Assembly (NCBI GenBank): GCA_023390055.1
Contig: JAEWDP010000082.1
Span: 25,663-89,662, forward strand
Source: Pseudomonadota bacterium
GTDB taxonomy: Bacteria; Pseudomonadota; Alphaproteobacteria; Rhizobiales; Rhizobiaceae
Length of the DNA stretch: 64,000 nt
Direction: 5' to 3'
Shown here: positions 1 through 9,431 of the stretch, piece by piece
How positions within the stretch are numbered: position 1 is the stretch's first letter
How the letters are laid out: each line of letters opens with the position of its first letter
The notes under the pieces: generated by a model
Databases searched by the model: none
The model's input: only the letters and a program-made list of their open reading frames with translations
What the model was told of the DNA's origin: nothing
Program-made: the position numbers and the translations under genes

Positions 1-737
1 ACCATGATTTCGTCGGAGATTTGTGCCACGACTGCAAGATCATGTGTAATATACAAGGCAGCGACGCCGGTATCACGAATGGCATTCTTGATTGCTGCCA
101 GAACATCGATCTGAGTTGTCACATCGAGTGCAGTGGTCGGTTCATCAAAAATGATCAGGTCGGGCTCGGAACAAAGTGCCATTGCCGTCATCACCCGCTG
201 TAATTGCCCACCGGATACCTGATGCGGGTAACGTTGGCCAATATTATCGGGGTCCGGAAGGCTCAGTTTGCGAAACAACTCCCTGGCCCGAGTCTCTGCC
301 TCAGCACGTGTTGCTGTGTTGTGCTTGAGTGAGGCCTCGATCACCTGATCCATCAGTTTGTGTGCCGGGTTGAATGCAGCGGCAGCTGACTGTGCTACGT
401 AGCAGACTTCACGGCCGCGTAACTTTCGCACGTCACTCTTGCTCAAGTCGAGGATGTCCCGACCGTTGAGGATGACCTCGCCTCCTGTGATACGCACCCC
501 TCCGCGACCATAGGCCATAGGAGCAAGGCCGATTGTCGATTTTCCCGCCCCGGACTCTCCGATCAGCCCCAGCACTTTTTCCTTTTTCAGCGAGAGGGAT
601 ACGTCATCGACAATGGTGATGTTGCGAGGAGGTTCTCCCGGAGGATAAACGGTTGCTTCAATCCGTAGATTACGGATCTCGAGCAGGGGGCCATCTGTCC
701 GGGTGTCGGTATCGGATTTTGCCGGTACGTCAGCCAT
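1..737 (-). CDS. peptide ABC transporter ATP-binding protein (partial)
   Basis: This is the ATPase of a Dpp/Opp-type importer, hydrolysing ATP on the cytoplasmic face to drive peptide uptake. About 245 N-terminal residues are present and the C-terminus runs off the window. Visible motifs are Walker A GESGAGKS, signature VSGGQLQRV, Walker B LIIFDEP and the switch histidine in YITHD. The Q-loop region reads AQSAAAAFNP, a DppD-like variant. The ATG at 737 overlaps the stop of the upstream permease by 8 bp, so it is the distal gene of the leftward operon SBP-permease-permease-ATPase. It may be single-domain (DppD) or the first half of a fused double ATPase; the window edge hides which. Confidence 0.9.
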   Translation of the reverse strand, partial: MADVPAKSDTDTRTDGPLLEIRNLRIEATVYPPGEPPRNITIVDDVSLSLKKEKVLGLIGESGAGKSTIGLAPMAYGRGGVRITGGEVILNGRDILDLSKSDVRKLRGREVCYVAQSAAAAFNPAHKLMDQVIEASLKHNTATRAEAETRARELFRKLSLPDPDNIGQRYPHQVSGGQLQRVMTAMALCSEPDLIIFDEPTTALDVTTQIDVLAAIKNAIRDTGVAALYITHDLAVVAQISDEIM

Positions 738-1560
738 TACCTCGGCCTCCCTTCAGGTCGGATGTTCGATTTAAGATCCAGTCGGCAACGAGATTGACCG
801 AGATGGCAAGGGCTGCAATTGCTGCTGCCGGAATAAGCGCTGCAGGAATGCCGAAGACAATGCCGTCCTTGTTGTCCTTGACCATGCCGCCCCAGTCCGC
901 AGCAGGCGGTTGGACGCCGAGGCCAAGGAATGAGAGAGCCGAGAGAAAGAGGACTGCGAAGATAAAGCGCAATCCAAGTTCTGCAACAAGTGGCGACAAA
1001 GCGTTGGGCAGAACTTCACGCAAGATGATCCAGCGCAGGCCCTCACCCCGCAACTTTGCGGCTTCGACGAAATCCATGACGTTGATGTCAGCAGCGACCG
1101 CACGCGAGAGACGATAAACGCGGGTAGAATCGAGCAGGCCCATCACCAGGATCAGCGTCACGATCGTTGTCGGCAATACCGATAGCACAACCAGTCCGAA
1201 GATGAGGGTCGGTATAGACATCAAAAGATCGACGAAGCGTGACATCAAAGTGTCGAACCATCCGCCAAGGACAGCTGCTGAAAAGCCAAGAATCGAACCA
1301 AGGGTGAAAGACAGAGCAGTTGCCATTGCGGCAATGAAGATTGTGGTCCTTGCACCGTAGATCATTCTAGAAAGGAGATCGCGGCCAAGATTGTCAGTAC
1401 CCAGCAGGTGCTGTGCTGACATTGGTTCCCATACATCTCCAACGATCTCGGCAAGTCCGTAGGGCGCAATGAGGGGAGCAAATACCGCTGTGAGCGCGAA
1501 AAGGGCTGTCAGAAGCAACCCAATACCCGCACCGAGCGGTATGCGTTTGATGTCGAGCAT
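730..1560 (-). CDS. peptide ABC transporter permease (DppC-like)
   Basis: Inner-membrane permease of the leftward peptide importer, 276 residues, the usual DppC length. A hydrophobic N-terminal helix is followed by the DppC hallmark around LLGTDNLGRDLLSRMIYG. The cytoplasmic EAA loop reads VEAAKLRGEGLRWIILREVL, ending LPNALSP. It ends with a DppC-like C-terminus (LNRTSDLKGG). It lies 9 bp after the DppB-like gene and overlaps the ATPase start, so the four genes are probably co-transcribed. The substrate cannot be read from the permease; the family moves di- and oligopeptides and related compounds. Confidence 0.93.
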   Translation of the reverse strand: MLDIKRIPLGAGIGLLLTALFALTAVFAPLIAPYGLAEIVGDVWEPMSAQHLLGTDNLGRDLLSRMIYGARTTIFIAAMATALSFTLGSILGFSAAVLGGWFDTLMSRFVDLLMSIPTLIFGLVVLSVLPTTIVTLILVMGLLDSTRVYRLSRAVAADINVMDFVEAAKLRGEGLRWIILREVLPNALSPLVAELGLRFIFAVLFLSALSFLGLGVQPPAADWGGMVKDNKDGIVFGIPAALIPAAAIAALAISVNLVADWILNRTSDLKGGRGNG

Positions 1561-1569
1561 ACCGCCCTC

Positions 1570-2532
1570 CTATTTTGGATGCCTGAGACGAGGATTGGAG
1601 AGGATTGCGACGACATCGGCAACAATGTTGAGGCCAATGTAAACAGCCGCAAAGATCAGGCCAACGGCCTGCACAACAGGTACGTCCCGCTTGGTAACAT
1701 GGTCGACGAGATACTGACCCATGCCCGGATAGACGAAAATCACCTCAATGACGACGACGCCGACAACGAGAAATGCGAGATTGAGCATAACAACGTTGAC
1801 AATTGGTGAGATGGCGTTCGGAAACGCGTGACGTCGAATGATGTCAAACGCGGAAAGCCCCTTGAGTTCTGCGGTTTCTATGTAGGCTGACTGCATGACA
1901 TTGAGGATGGCGGCACGTGTCATGCGCATCATGTGCGCGAGGACAACGAACACGAGCGCCAGGACCGGAAGCGCTATGGCCCTCATGCGGTCGACAAACG
2001 GCATGCCGTCGTAGACCGTTGATACGCTTGGAAACCATTGGAGCTTCACGGCAAAGAAGAGCATCAGCAGATAACCGATGAAGAACTCAGGTAGCGAGGT
2101 TGAGGCGAGTGCAAAGCCGGAAATGGACTTGTCCACGATCCCGCCGCGATAGCGAACCGCCAGCAAACCGAGCAGTATGGCGAGAGGAACAGAGATAATT
2201 GCAGCCCAGAAGGCAAGGAACAGAGTGTTCCACAGCCTGCCACCAAGCGAGCTAGCGATGTCTTGCCCATTTGACAGCGCTGTCCCAAGGTCTCCGGTCA
2301 GGATGCCGCCGAGCCAATGGAAGTAACGGATAAACGCTGGATCGTTCAACCCGAGCTCTTTGCGCAGATTGGCCAGTGCCTCCGGTGTTGCCGCTTGGCC
2401 CAGGATCGATTGGGCCACGTCACCAGGAAGAATTTGTGTCCCCGCAAAAATAAGCACGGAGACAGCAAGGAGCAGAATGATACCCAGCGCTATACGCTGG
2501 GTAATCAATTTTACGATCAGGGGGTTCACCAT
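1570..2532 (-). CDS. peptide ABC transporter permease (DppB-like)
   Basis: Inner-membrane permease of the DppB family, 320 residues, partner of the DppC-like protein downstream. The N-terminal helix (LITQRIALGIILLLAVSVLI) and the GDVAQSILG segment are typical of the family. The EAA-type loop is IETAELKGLSAFDIIRRHAF followed by PNAISP. The C-terminus DVVAILSNPRLRHPK matches the DppB ending. The start lies only 3 bp after the binding-protein stop, so translation is probably coupled. Unlike other importers in this window, no stem-loop separates this permease from its binding-protein gene. Confidence 0.93.
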   Translation of the reverse strand: MVNPLIVKLITQRIALGIILLLAVSVLIFAGTQILPGDVAQSILGQAATPEALANLRKELGLNDPAFIRYFHWLGGILTGDLGTALSNGQDIASSLGGRLWNTLFLAFWAAIISVPLAILLGLLAVRYRGGIVDKSISGFALASTSLPEFFIGYLLMLFFAVKLQWFPSVSTVYDGMPFVDRMRAIALPVLALVFVVLAHMMRMTRAAILNVMQSAYIETAELKGLSAFDIIRRHAFPNAISPIVNVVMLNLAFLVVGVVVIEVIFVYPGMGQYLVDHVTKRDVPVVQAVGLIFAAVYIGLNIVADVVAILSNPRLRHPK

Positions 2533-2535
2533 CGG

Positions 2536-4128
2536 TCAGTCTTGCTGCAACCAGACCCGGATCGCCGCCTTGAGATTGGACGTTTCGTGGTTTGGATCTG
2601 CAACCCAGCCCTTCACTTCTTCACGGTGGGCATCGAGGAAGTCGTTGAACATCGGCAAGATCAGGCCGCCGTCGTCGCGAACAAGCATTGCTGCTTCACG
2701 GTACATCTCGGCACGCTTCGTGTCGTCAAGTTCTGCACGCGCTTCCAGGATGATCTTGTCGAATTTCTCATTGAAGAACCGCGTGTCGTTCCAGTCCGCG
2801 TCGCTGGTATAGGCGGTCGAGTACATCGAATCCTGTGTCGGACGCCCACCCCAGTAAGAGGTGCTGAAGGGTTGCTTGTTCCAGACTTCGGTCCAATAGC
2901 CATCACCAGGCTCTCGCTTGATTTCGATCTGGATACCTGCCTTGGCAGCCTGTTGCTGGTAAAGCTGGGCGGCGTCAACGGCGCCAGGAAACGCCACGTC
3001 AGAAGTACGCAGAAGGATTGGTCCGCTGTGGCCAGATTTTTGAAAGTGGAATTTGGCCTTGTCAGGATCGTATGTACGCTGCTCAATGTTTTCGGGGTAG
3101 AGAGCGTAGCTCTTGTTTATCGGGAAGTCATTTCCAACCGACGCATGACCTTGCAGGATTTGGGAGACCATCTGTTCCCGATCCATTGCAAGCTTCAAGG
3201 CCGTGCGCAGATCATGGTTGTCGAATGGTGTGGTGTTGCAGTGCATGATGAAGACATAGTGGCCCTTGGAGGGTACGCTCTCGATCACCACACCAGGTGC
3301 GCGCTTCAGTAGTGCTACCGTTTTTGGTTCGACACGATTGATGATGTGTACCTGGCCGGACTGCAATGCGGACATGCGTGCGGTGTTGTCGTTCATCACA
3401 ATCACTTCGACGCTGTCGACATGCCCGACGTCATCGCGCCAGTAACCATCATACTTCGTTGATACATGACGAACGCCGGGTTCGTTTACCTCGACCTTGT
3501 AGGGACCGGTGCCGATGCCGGCGTCAGGGGCGTCCATGCCGCCATTTGGCTGGATGATGAGATGGTAGTCGGTAAGCAGCAATGGAAGGTCGGCATTGCC
3601 ACGCAGGAGCTTAAAGACGACATTGTCGCCGTCAACGCTGATGTCTTCTATGTCTGTCAGGATGCCGAGGGCCGCAGACTTGGTGTTTTCGTCCGAATGA
3701 CGCCGGATTGTCTGCGCAACATCCTCTGGTGTGAGATCCTTGCCATTGTGAAAAGTCACACCCTTTCGGATCTTGAAACGCCATTCTGCCGCGTCATCGG
3801 ATGCTTCCCAGGACTCTGCCAGAACGGGTTGTGCCGTGCCGTCTTCGGGCGATTGAATAACCAGAAGCTCGCCCCAGGTCGAGCCGAAGTTTTGCGGTAC
3901 CTGTGTCAGGAAGGTCGCAGGATCGAGGCTGTTGGTTGATTCACCTCCAACGAGACCCATCTTCAGAGCCCCGCCTTTTTGGGGCGCCTGTGCATTGGCG
4001 GCACTTACAAGAAGAGAATTTGCAAATGTCGCAGTAACACCCAATGCTGCGGCGCGGCCAAGAAAGTCACGCCGGCTCAGCCGTCCAACTGCAACGCTGC
4101 GGCTTAGAAACTCGAGTTCTCTCGACAT
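2536..4128 (-). CDS. peptide-type solute-binding protein (SBP family 5), Tat-exported
   Basis: Periplasmic binding protein of the leftward importer, 530 residues. The ATG at 4128 was chosen over one 54 bp upstream because GAGGAG sits just before it and the twin-arginine signal then lies near the N-terminus (LSRRDFLGRAAALG, a hydrophobic stretch, cleavage after AANA). Family-5 features include FKIRKGVTFHNGKDLTPEDV, GTGPYKV and a C-terminal region with DGYWTEVWNKQPF. It is a close paralogue of the binding protein at 5399: long stretches such as VDSVEVIVMNDNTARMSALQ match almost residue for residue. Substrate is unknown; family members bind peptides, opines, nickel and other ligands. Confidence 0.92.
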   Translation of the reverse strand: MSRELEFLSRSVAVGRLSRRDFLGRAAALGVTATFANSLLVSAANAQAPQKGGALKMGLVGGESTNSLDPATFLTQVPQNFGSTWGELLVIQSPEDGTAQPVLAESWEASDDAAEWRFKIRKGVTFHNGKDLTPEDVAQTIRRHSDENTKSAALGILTDIEDISVDGDNVVFKLLRGNADLPLLLTDYHLIIQPNGGMDAPDAGIGTGPYKVEVNEPGVRHVSTKYDGYWRDDVGHVDSVEVIVMNDNTARMSALQSGQVHIINRVEPKTVALLKRAPGVVIESVPSKGHYVFIMHCNTTPFDNHDLRTALKLAMDREQMVSQILQGHASVGNDFPINKSYALYPENIEQRTYDPDKAKFHFQKSGHSGPILLRTSDVAFPGAVDAAQLYQQQAAKAGIQIEIKREPGDGYWTEVWNKQPFSTSYWGGRPTQDSMYSTAYTSDADWNDTRFFNEKFDKIILEARAELDDTKRAEMYREAAMLVRDDGGLILPMFNDFLDAHREEVKGWVADPNHETSNLKAAIRVWLQQD

Positions 4129-4465
4129 GAAATTCTCCTCAATCTTGTTTAGGTTCCCGTGGGCCAGGTTGGGCGGCCTCATTAATCAGAAAATACTGGC
4201 TTTAATATCAGGAAACTGACTGCGTCGTTTGCGACATGACCTGACGTAAACAGGATGATTGTCCGGGTCAACCTTGTATGTGCCATTTATTCTTCATGAT
4301 ATCGGACGCGATTGATGTGTCTACTGGTTCAACAGGCGATGGATGACGAAGTGCATCGCGGTGTCTAAATCTGTCTTTGTGAAGGATTGGAGAGTAGAAA
4401 TACTTGTGAGGCCGGTCGGGTCACTTGCAAGGGATCGTCGTGATCGTCTTTCCAATTGATGGAGC
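4129..4465. other. intergenic region with leader and promoter of the leftward ABC operon
   Basis: This 337-bp gap separates the binding-protein start from the end of the XRE-type regulator. The part next to the binding-protein gene holds its Shine-Dalgarno sequence and an AT-rich stretch (about 4180-4220) that probably contains the operon promoter. I see no convincing open reading frame, terminator with a U-run, or repeat. Confidence 0.4.
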
Positions 4466-5272
4466 CTAGAGATCTCCATCAAAGGTGGGGGAGACGGTGA
4501 CCAGTTTCGACCCTGGTGACGTCAGGTAGTGCTTGACAGGCTCCGGGAGCGAACCGTCAATCTTGTACAAGCCGCATCTCGAGATCAGTGCACGCAGGTC
4601 AACGTCGTGCCCGAGATAGCGCCAGATCATTCGCGATGTATAGGGAAGATTCTCCTTTCTCCACGATACGCCCATGGTGATACCACGCAAGTACAGTCGC
4701 TGATGAATTTCAAAGGGCATGAGGATCGTTTGAGCAAGCATCGTGTGCTCCCCATGTGTGCGTTCGGTGACAAAGATACGATTGCGTTGATATGCAGCAA
4801 GCCCAATGTAGCGCGCGTGCATGTCGATTCCGCTTGTGCTGTCGTTTATGCGTTCCCGTGAAGCAACGACGACACGCCCGTTGCGCTCCTTCAGGTGCGT
4901 GCAGGCGCATACGACCTTGCCGGGCCATGACATCGATAAATGGTAGGTTTGATAGAAGCCGAGGTAACGCTCCATCATGGACATGTCGCCGGGATATGCA
5001 TCGAAAAGAGCGTCGCTCTGCTCGGCGGGAATGTTCAGGCCGGACAGTCGTTTGCGAAAGATGTCGCAAGGCAGGTTAAAGGCTTCTGGCTCGACCGCGA
5101 ACGCTCTCGCGATGCGTAACTGGTTATGAGCAGATGGTAGCGCTTGACCGTTGATGTAGCGATTGAATTGTTGTCGATTAATGCCGATCTCGCGACAGAC
5201 TTGAGAAATCGATGTTCGCGTTCCGCATGCATGCTTGAGATTGGTGGCGTATGTATGCCGGACTTCATTCAT
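4466..5272 (-). CDS. XRE-type HTH transcriptional regulator
   Basis: A 268-residue DNA-binding protein. Residues about 18-60 form a Cro/C1-type helix-turn-helix: SISQVCREIGINRQQFNRYI, then the LPSAHNQLRIARAF helix typical of XRE repressors. The remaining roughly 200 residues have no motif I recognise and probably form an effector-binding or dimerisation domain. The gene sits between two paralogous peptide-binding-protein genes, reading toward one and diverging from the other by 126 bp, so it is the likely local regulator of both. Which ligand it senses cannot be told from sequence. Confidence 0.82.
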   Translation of the reverse strand: MNEVRHTYATNLKHACGTRTSISQVCREIGINRQQFNRYINGQALPSAHNQLRIARAFAVEPEAFNLPCDIFRKRLSGLNIPAEQSDALFDAYPGDMSMMERYLGFYQTYHLSMSWPGKVVCACTHLKERNGRVVVASRERINDSTSGIDMHARYIGLAAYQRNRIFVTERTHGEHTMLAQTILMPFEIHQRLYLRGITMGVSWRKENLPYTSRMIWRYLGHDVDLRALISRCGLYKIDGSLPEPVKHYLTSPGSKLVTVSPTFDGDL

Positions 5273-5398
5273 GATTGTTCAGATCCCGATGTCTCTAGTA
5301 GCGTAAAAGAACATAAACTAGCGTCAAGTCGTGAACTTGAGGAGTCGCCGAATATTGGGCACGATCGGAGGTATCTTCAAACTTTCAGAGGTCCATCA

Positions 5399-6970
5399 AT
5401 GAGAGACAATCGTCAGGAAACGCCGCGCATCAACCCTACTCGACGGGGCTTCGTTCAAGGCGGCGTCGCATTGTTCTCCCTGACAGCCACGGGCTTTCCG
5501 TTGACAAGGGCGTTCGCACAAGAGCCGAAGCGTGGTGGGCATTTGAAACTTGGTATTGGAGGTGGTGCATCGGCCGATACCCTGGATCCAGCCTTGGCAA
5601 GCGCCACAGTTGCTTTCACAATTGCTCATACCTGGGGTGATACACTCGTTGAATCGCATCCTGAGACTGGCGAGGCGATGCCGGGACTGGCCGAATCCTG
5701 GTCACCATCGGCAGATGCAAAGGTCTGGACGTTCAAGATCAGGCAGGGGGTGACTTTCCATGACGGCAAGCCGCTGACTGTTGCTGATGTTGTTGCAACA
5801 CTGAAGCGACATGTGGACGAGAAGTCGCAGTCCGGAGCGCTCGGGCTCCTTGGTTCGCTTGTGCGGATCGAGGAGACAGCAGGTGATCTCGTGATTACGT
5901 CTTCGGAAGGCAATTCCGATCTGCCACTCCTTCTTACAGATTATCACCTGCAGATTCAGCCGAATGGCGGGCTGGATGATCCAAATGCCGCAATCGGTAC
6001 CGGACCATACAAATTGACCGGATATGAGCCCGGTATTCGCGCGACCTTTGAGAAAAACCAGGAGGATTGGCGCGAAGACCGTGGCTATGTCGACAGTGTC
6101 GAAATTATCGTCATGAACGATGCGACGGCGCGAATGTCCGCTCTGATGTCTGGACAGGTCCATTTCATTAATACCATCGAGCCGAAGACGGTGAACCTGT
6201 TGCAGCGGGCGCCGAACGTGGAAATCCTACAAACGTCAGGTAAGGGCTTTTATTCCTTTCTTATGCATTGCGACACCGCACCCTTCGACAACAATGATCT
6301 GAGAATGGCGCTCAAGCTCGCAATCGACAGAGAAGCTCTTCTAAAACAGGTTCTCGGCGGCTTCGGTACTTTGGGCAATGATTATCCAGTGAATGAAAAC
6401 TATGCGCTGGCGCCCACCGACATCGAGCAACGTGTTTATGACCCCGAAAAGGCTGCGTTCCACTATAAGAAATCAGGTTACGACCAGCCGATCCTTCTGC
6501 GGACTTCCGAAGCAGCCTTTCCCGGCGCTGTAGATGCTGCGCAGTTGTTCCAGCAAAGTGCGAGCAAGGCGGGTATTCCGATTGAAGTCCGGCGTGAGCC
6601 TAGTGACGGATACTGGACCGAGGTCTGGAATGCAAAGCCGTTCTGCGCGTCCTATTGGGGTGGTCGTCCGACCCAGGACTCACGCTATGCTACATCGTAT
6701 GTGTCGAATGCCGAATGGAATGATACCCGTTTCAAGCGCCCCGATTTTGACAAGCTTGTTTATCAGGCTCGCGCTGAACTCGATGATGACAAGCGTCGTG
6801 CACTTTATCGCCAGATTGCTCTCATTGTGCGCGACGAAGGCGGGCTCATTTTGCCAGTCTTCAACGATTACGTGAATGCTGCTTCTACGCAGTTGAAAGG
6901 ATTCGTGCACGATATTGGCAACGACATATCCAATGGAAAGGTTGCAAGCCGTGTCTGGCTGGATACCTGA
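5399..6970 (+). CDS. orphan peptide-type solute-binding protein (SBP family 5), Tat-exported
   Basis: A 523-residue periplasmic binding protein. The frame is open from 5144, but the ATG at 5399 is preferred: AGAGGT precedes it, and the twin-arginine signal (PTRRGFVQGGVALFSL, cleavage near RAFAQ) then falls at the N-terminus. It is strongly similar along its length to the binding protein at 2536-4128 (both carry GGRPTQDS and DDxGGLILP-like segments). No permease or ATPase follows; the next gene is a CocE-type hydrolase 118 bp downstream. It may therefore feed the importer encoded on the other strand with a second ligand range. Confidence 0.92.
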   Translation: MRDNRQETPRINPTRRGFVQGGVALFSLTATGFPLTRAFAQEPKRGGHLKLGIGGGASADTLDPALASATVAFTIAHTWGDTLVESHPETGEAMPGLAESWSPSADAKVWTFKIRQGVTFHDGKPLTVADVVATLKRHVDEKSQSGALGLLGSLVRIEETAGDLVITSSEGNSDLPLLLTDYHLQIQPNGGLDDPNAAIGTGPYKLTGYEPGIRATFEKNQEDWREDRGYVDSVEIIVMNDATARMSALMSGQVHFINTIEPKTVNLLQRAPNVEILQTSGKGFYSFLMHCDTAPFDNNDLRMALKLAIDREALLKQVLGGFGTLGNDYPVNENYALAPTDIEQRVYDPEKAAFHYKKSGYDQPILLRTSEAAFPGAVDAAQLFQQSASKAGIPIEVRREPSDGYWTEVWNAKPFCASYWGGRPTQDSRYATSYVSNAEWNDTRFKRPDFDKLVYQARAELDDDKRRALYRQIALIVRDEGGLILPVFNDYVNAASTQLKGFVHDIGNDISNGKVASRVWLDT

Positions 6971-7088
6971 TCATCGATACCTCCGGTAATGATTGTCACC
7001 TTCAAGCCGACGGATGTCACGCGCCGAATGTGCGAACTGCTGCGTTTCATCCGTTAGCCAACAGTCTTCTTTTTCTCGGGAAAATCTA

Positions 7089-9083
7089 ATGAGCCAAAGC
7101 CAGTTCACTGTGCTGGACAACGAATGGATCACCGTTCGTGACGGAACGCAACTCGCTGCCCGCATCTGGATGCCAAGGCAGGCGGCGTCTCAGCCAGTAC
7201 CTTCCGTTCTTGAGTTCCTTCCCTATCGCAAGCGCAATGGGACTGCACCGCGCGATGAATCCACGTATCCTGCTTTCGCAGCCGCCGGAATCGCCGGCGT
7301 GCGTGTCGACATTCGTGGGTCAGGCGAATCGGAAGGTGTAATCGACGGTGAATACACCCCACGCGAACTCTCTGATGCCTGCGAGGTCATTGAATGGATC
7401 GCGCGTCAGCCCTGGTCGAACGGTAACGTCGGGATGATGGGGATATCCTGGGGTGGATTCAACTGTCTCCAGGTTGCTGCCTTGAAGCCGACGGCCCTCA
7501 AGGCCGTGATATCGATCGCATCGACTACTGATCGCTACAACGATGACATCCATTACAAGAATGGCACTCATTTGTCCGCACAGCTTTCCTGGGCCGCCAC
7601 CATGCAGGCTTATCAGTCACGAGCGCCGGATCCTGCAATTGTTGGGGATCGGTGGCGTGAAATGTGGCTCCAGCGCCTTGAGGACGAACCGTTTTTCATG
7701 GAAGAGTGGCTGCGCCACCAACGCCGCGACGGGTTCTGGGAGCACGGTTCGATCTGTGAGAATTTTGAAGAATTCTCTGTTCCCGCACTCGTGATCGCAG
7801 GCTGGGCCGATGGCTACAGAAACACACCTCTCAAGGCGGTGGAGGGTATGCCGCGAATGGCCAGAGCCCTCATAGGCCCATGGGTTCACAAGTATCCACA
7901 TTTCGCATATCCAAAACCACGTGCCGATTTCCTTGGTGAAGCAATTGCCTGGTGGAACTGTTGGCTCCGTGATGAGAAAAACGGTGCGGATGCAATTCCT
8001 CAGGTCAGGGCCTATATCCTTGACGGGCCAAAGCCGGCATTGTGGCGCGACCGTGACCCAGGATTCTGGGTGGCGAAGAAGGAGTGGTCCAAACCTGCAA
8101 CACTCGATCTGGCGATTGCCAGGGACATGCAGCTCACTCCGAATGTCGAGCAGAAGGCTGAAGGGAAAACGATCTTACGTTCTCCGCTTGATACGGGCAC
8201 GGCCTCCGGCGAGTGGTTTACGTTGAAGCCAGATTCCGAGTTACCCGGTGACCAGCGTCCTGATGATGCCGGTTCAGTTATATTTGACAGCGCACCGATT
8301 GATGGGGATGTTCTTGTGCTGGGGCAACCCGTCGTCAATGTAAGGGTTACAAGTGACGCACCTCTCGCCAATCTTTGCGTAAGAATAGTTGACGTTCACC
8401 CGGATGGGACGGCAACCCGCGTGACATTCGGTGTACTCAACCTGGCGCATCGCGACGGTAATGCTGAACCTTTGCCTCTTGTGCCGGGGCAACCGGTCGA
8501 TCTCGCGCTGACCCTGGACGCTTGCGGTTATCGGTTTGCACCTGGGCACCGCATCCGGCTGGCTCTTTCAACGGCCTACTGGCCGATGATCCTTCCGCCA
8601 CCCGTGGATGTGTCACTCGAACTGGATCTTGCCTCGGTCGAACTGGGCTTGCCTCTGCTTGGTGAACATGACCGGATTTCTGTCCCCGAACCAGCCAATC
8701 CCGATCCATTGCCGCGATATGAGATACAGGAGAAAGGTGGATCGCAACGTATTGTAGAACGGGACCTCGTTGCCGGTCGTACGCACTACCGCGTATTTGA
8801 GGATACGGGCCTCAATTGCCATCCGGAAAATGGATTGGCGTCGCGTGAAATCTGTGAAGAGATTTGGTCGATAGACACAGACGATCCGCTCTCAGTGACA
8901 GGTTCAAGCCGCTGGACCTGTATTGCCGAGCGTCAGGGATGGAGGACGACTACACATGTGACATCGACTCTCTCCTGTACGGAAACGGAGTGGATCATTG
9001 CCGCGTTGGTTGAAGCAATTGACGATGGAGCAACCATCTTCTCACGGCGCAAGGAGACAAGGATCCGACGTGACTTGATGTAG
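7089..9083 (+). CDS. CocE/NonD family alpha/beta hydrolase
   Basis: A 664-residue serine hydrolase of the X-Pro dipeptidyl-peptidase/CocE family, which cleaves peptides, amino-acid esters or acyl amides. The ATG at 7089 (MSQSQFTVLDNEWI) is preferred to the longer open frame from 6993 because that extension lacks family character. The nucleophile elbow is GMMGISWGGF near residue 115, preceded by the oxyanion-region motif DIRGSGESEG. The C-terminal half is the beta-sandwich of this family (LDACGYRFAPGHRIRLALS). No signal peptide is seen, so it probably acts in the cytoplasm on what the neighbouring binding protein captures. The substrate is an inference from context. Confidence 0.88.
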   Translation: MSQSQFTVLDNEWITVRDGTQLAARIWMPRQAASQPVPSVLEFLPYRKRNGTAPRDESTYPAFAAAGIAGVRVDIRGSGESEGVIDGEYTPRELSDACEVIEWIARQPWSNGNVGMMGISWGGFNCLQVAALKPTALKAVISIASTTDRYNDDIHYKNGTHLSAQLSWAATMQAYQSRAPDPAIVGDRWREMWLQRLEDEPFFMEEWLRHQRRDGFWEHGSICENFEEFSVPALVIAGWADGYRNTPLKAVEGMPRMARALIGPWVHKYPHFAYPKPRADFLGEAIAWWNCWLRDEKNGADAIPQVRAYILDGPKPALWRDRDPGFWVAKKEWSKPATLDLAIARDMQLTPNVEQKAEGKTILRSPLDTGTASGEWFTLKPDSELPGDQRPDDAGSVIFDSAPIDGDVLVLGQPVVNVRVTSDAPLANLCVRIVDVHPDGTATRVTFGVLNLAHRDGNAEPLPLVPGQPVDLALTLDACGYRFAPGHRIRLALSTAYWPMILPPPVDVSLELDLASVELGLPLLGEHDRISVPEPANPDPLPRYEIQEKGGSQRIVERDLVAGRTHYRVFEDTGLNCHPENGLASREICEEIWSIDTDDPLSVTGSSRWTCIAERQGWRTTTHVTSTLSCTETEWIIAALVEAIDDGATIFSRRKETRIRRDLM

Positions 9084-9431
9084 TCGTTGCGTGCGAACGA
9101 AAGTTATCGTTCCGGCTCGGAGAACAGATCGCAATTCAGTCCGAATTAGGATCTTGGCGCTATCAACAACGTCCTCAATTATCTCCACTACTGGAGTGAT
9201 GGGGCGCTCTGGACCCGATTGGCCCCTCCTGTGGCATGAAAACTTCAAGAAGCCCCACAGAAATGCGGGCTTCTTTGCGGGTCACAACACTTGCCACTGG
9301 CTGGGTATAGATGGATTGTAGATGCTGGCTGGGAGACTTCGGTGTCTTGACCATCCCGTTTCGACGCAAGGAGTTCGAACAGTGTTCGCCGATAAAGATT
9401 GCAAAAAGTGCTGGTGAGCCACCAGGCTCAA
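9084..9431. other. convergent intergenic region
   Basis: This 348-bp gap lies between the CocE-type hydrolase and the oppositely oriented GntR gene. It holds one stem-loop (9247-9275), annotated separately. Short reading frames occur on both strands, but none has a recognisable motif or good ribosome-binding site. Confidence 0.4.
9247..9276 (+). terminator. stem-loop, probable terminator after the hydrolase gene
   Basis: A 9-bp perfect stem (AAGAAGCCC pairing with GGGCTTCTT) with an 11-nt loop lies about 165 bp after the hydrolase stop, in a convergent gap. The plus-strand stem ends in three T residues only, so intrinsic termination may be weak. The symmetry could serve both strands. Confidence 0.5.

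Noticed and set aside
2317..3312. A 331-codon plus-strand open frame
   Set aside because: It is antisense to the well-supported permease and binding-protein genes, has no family motif and no ribosome-binding site.
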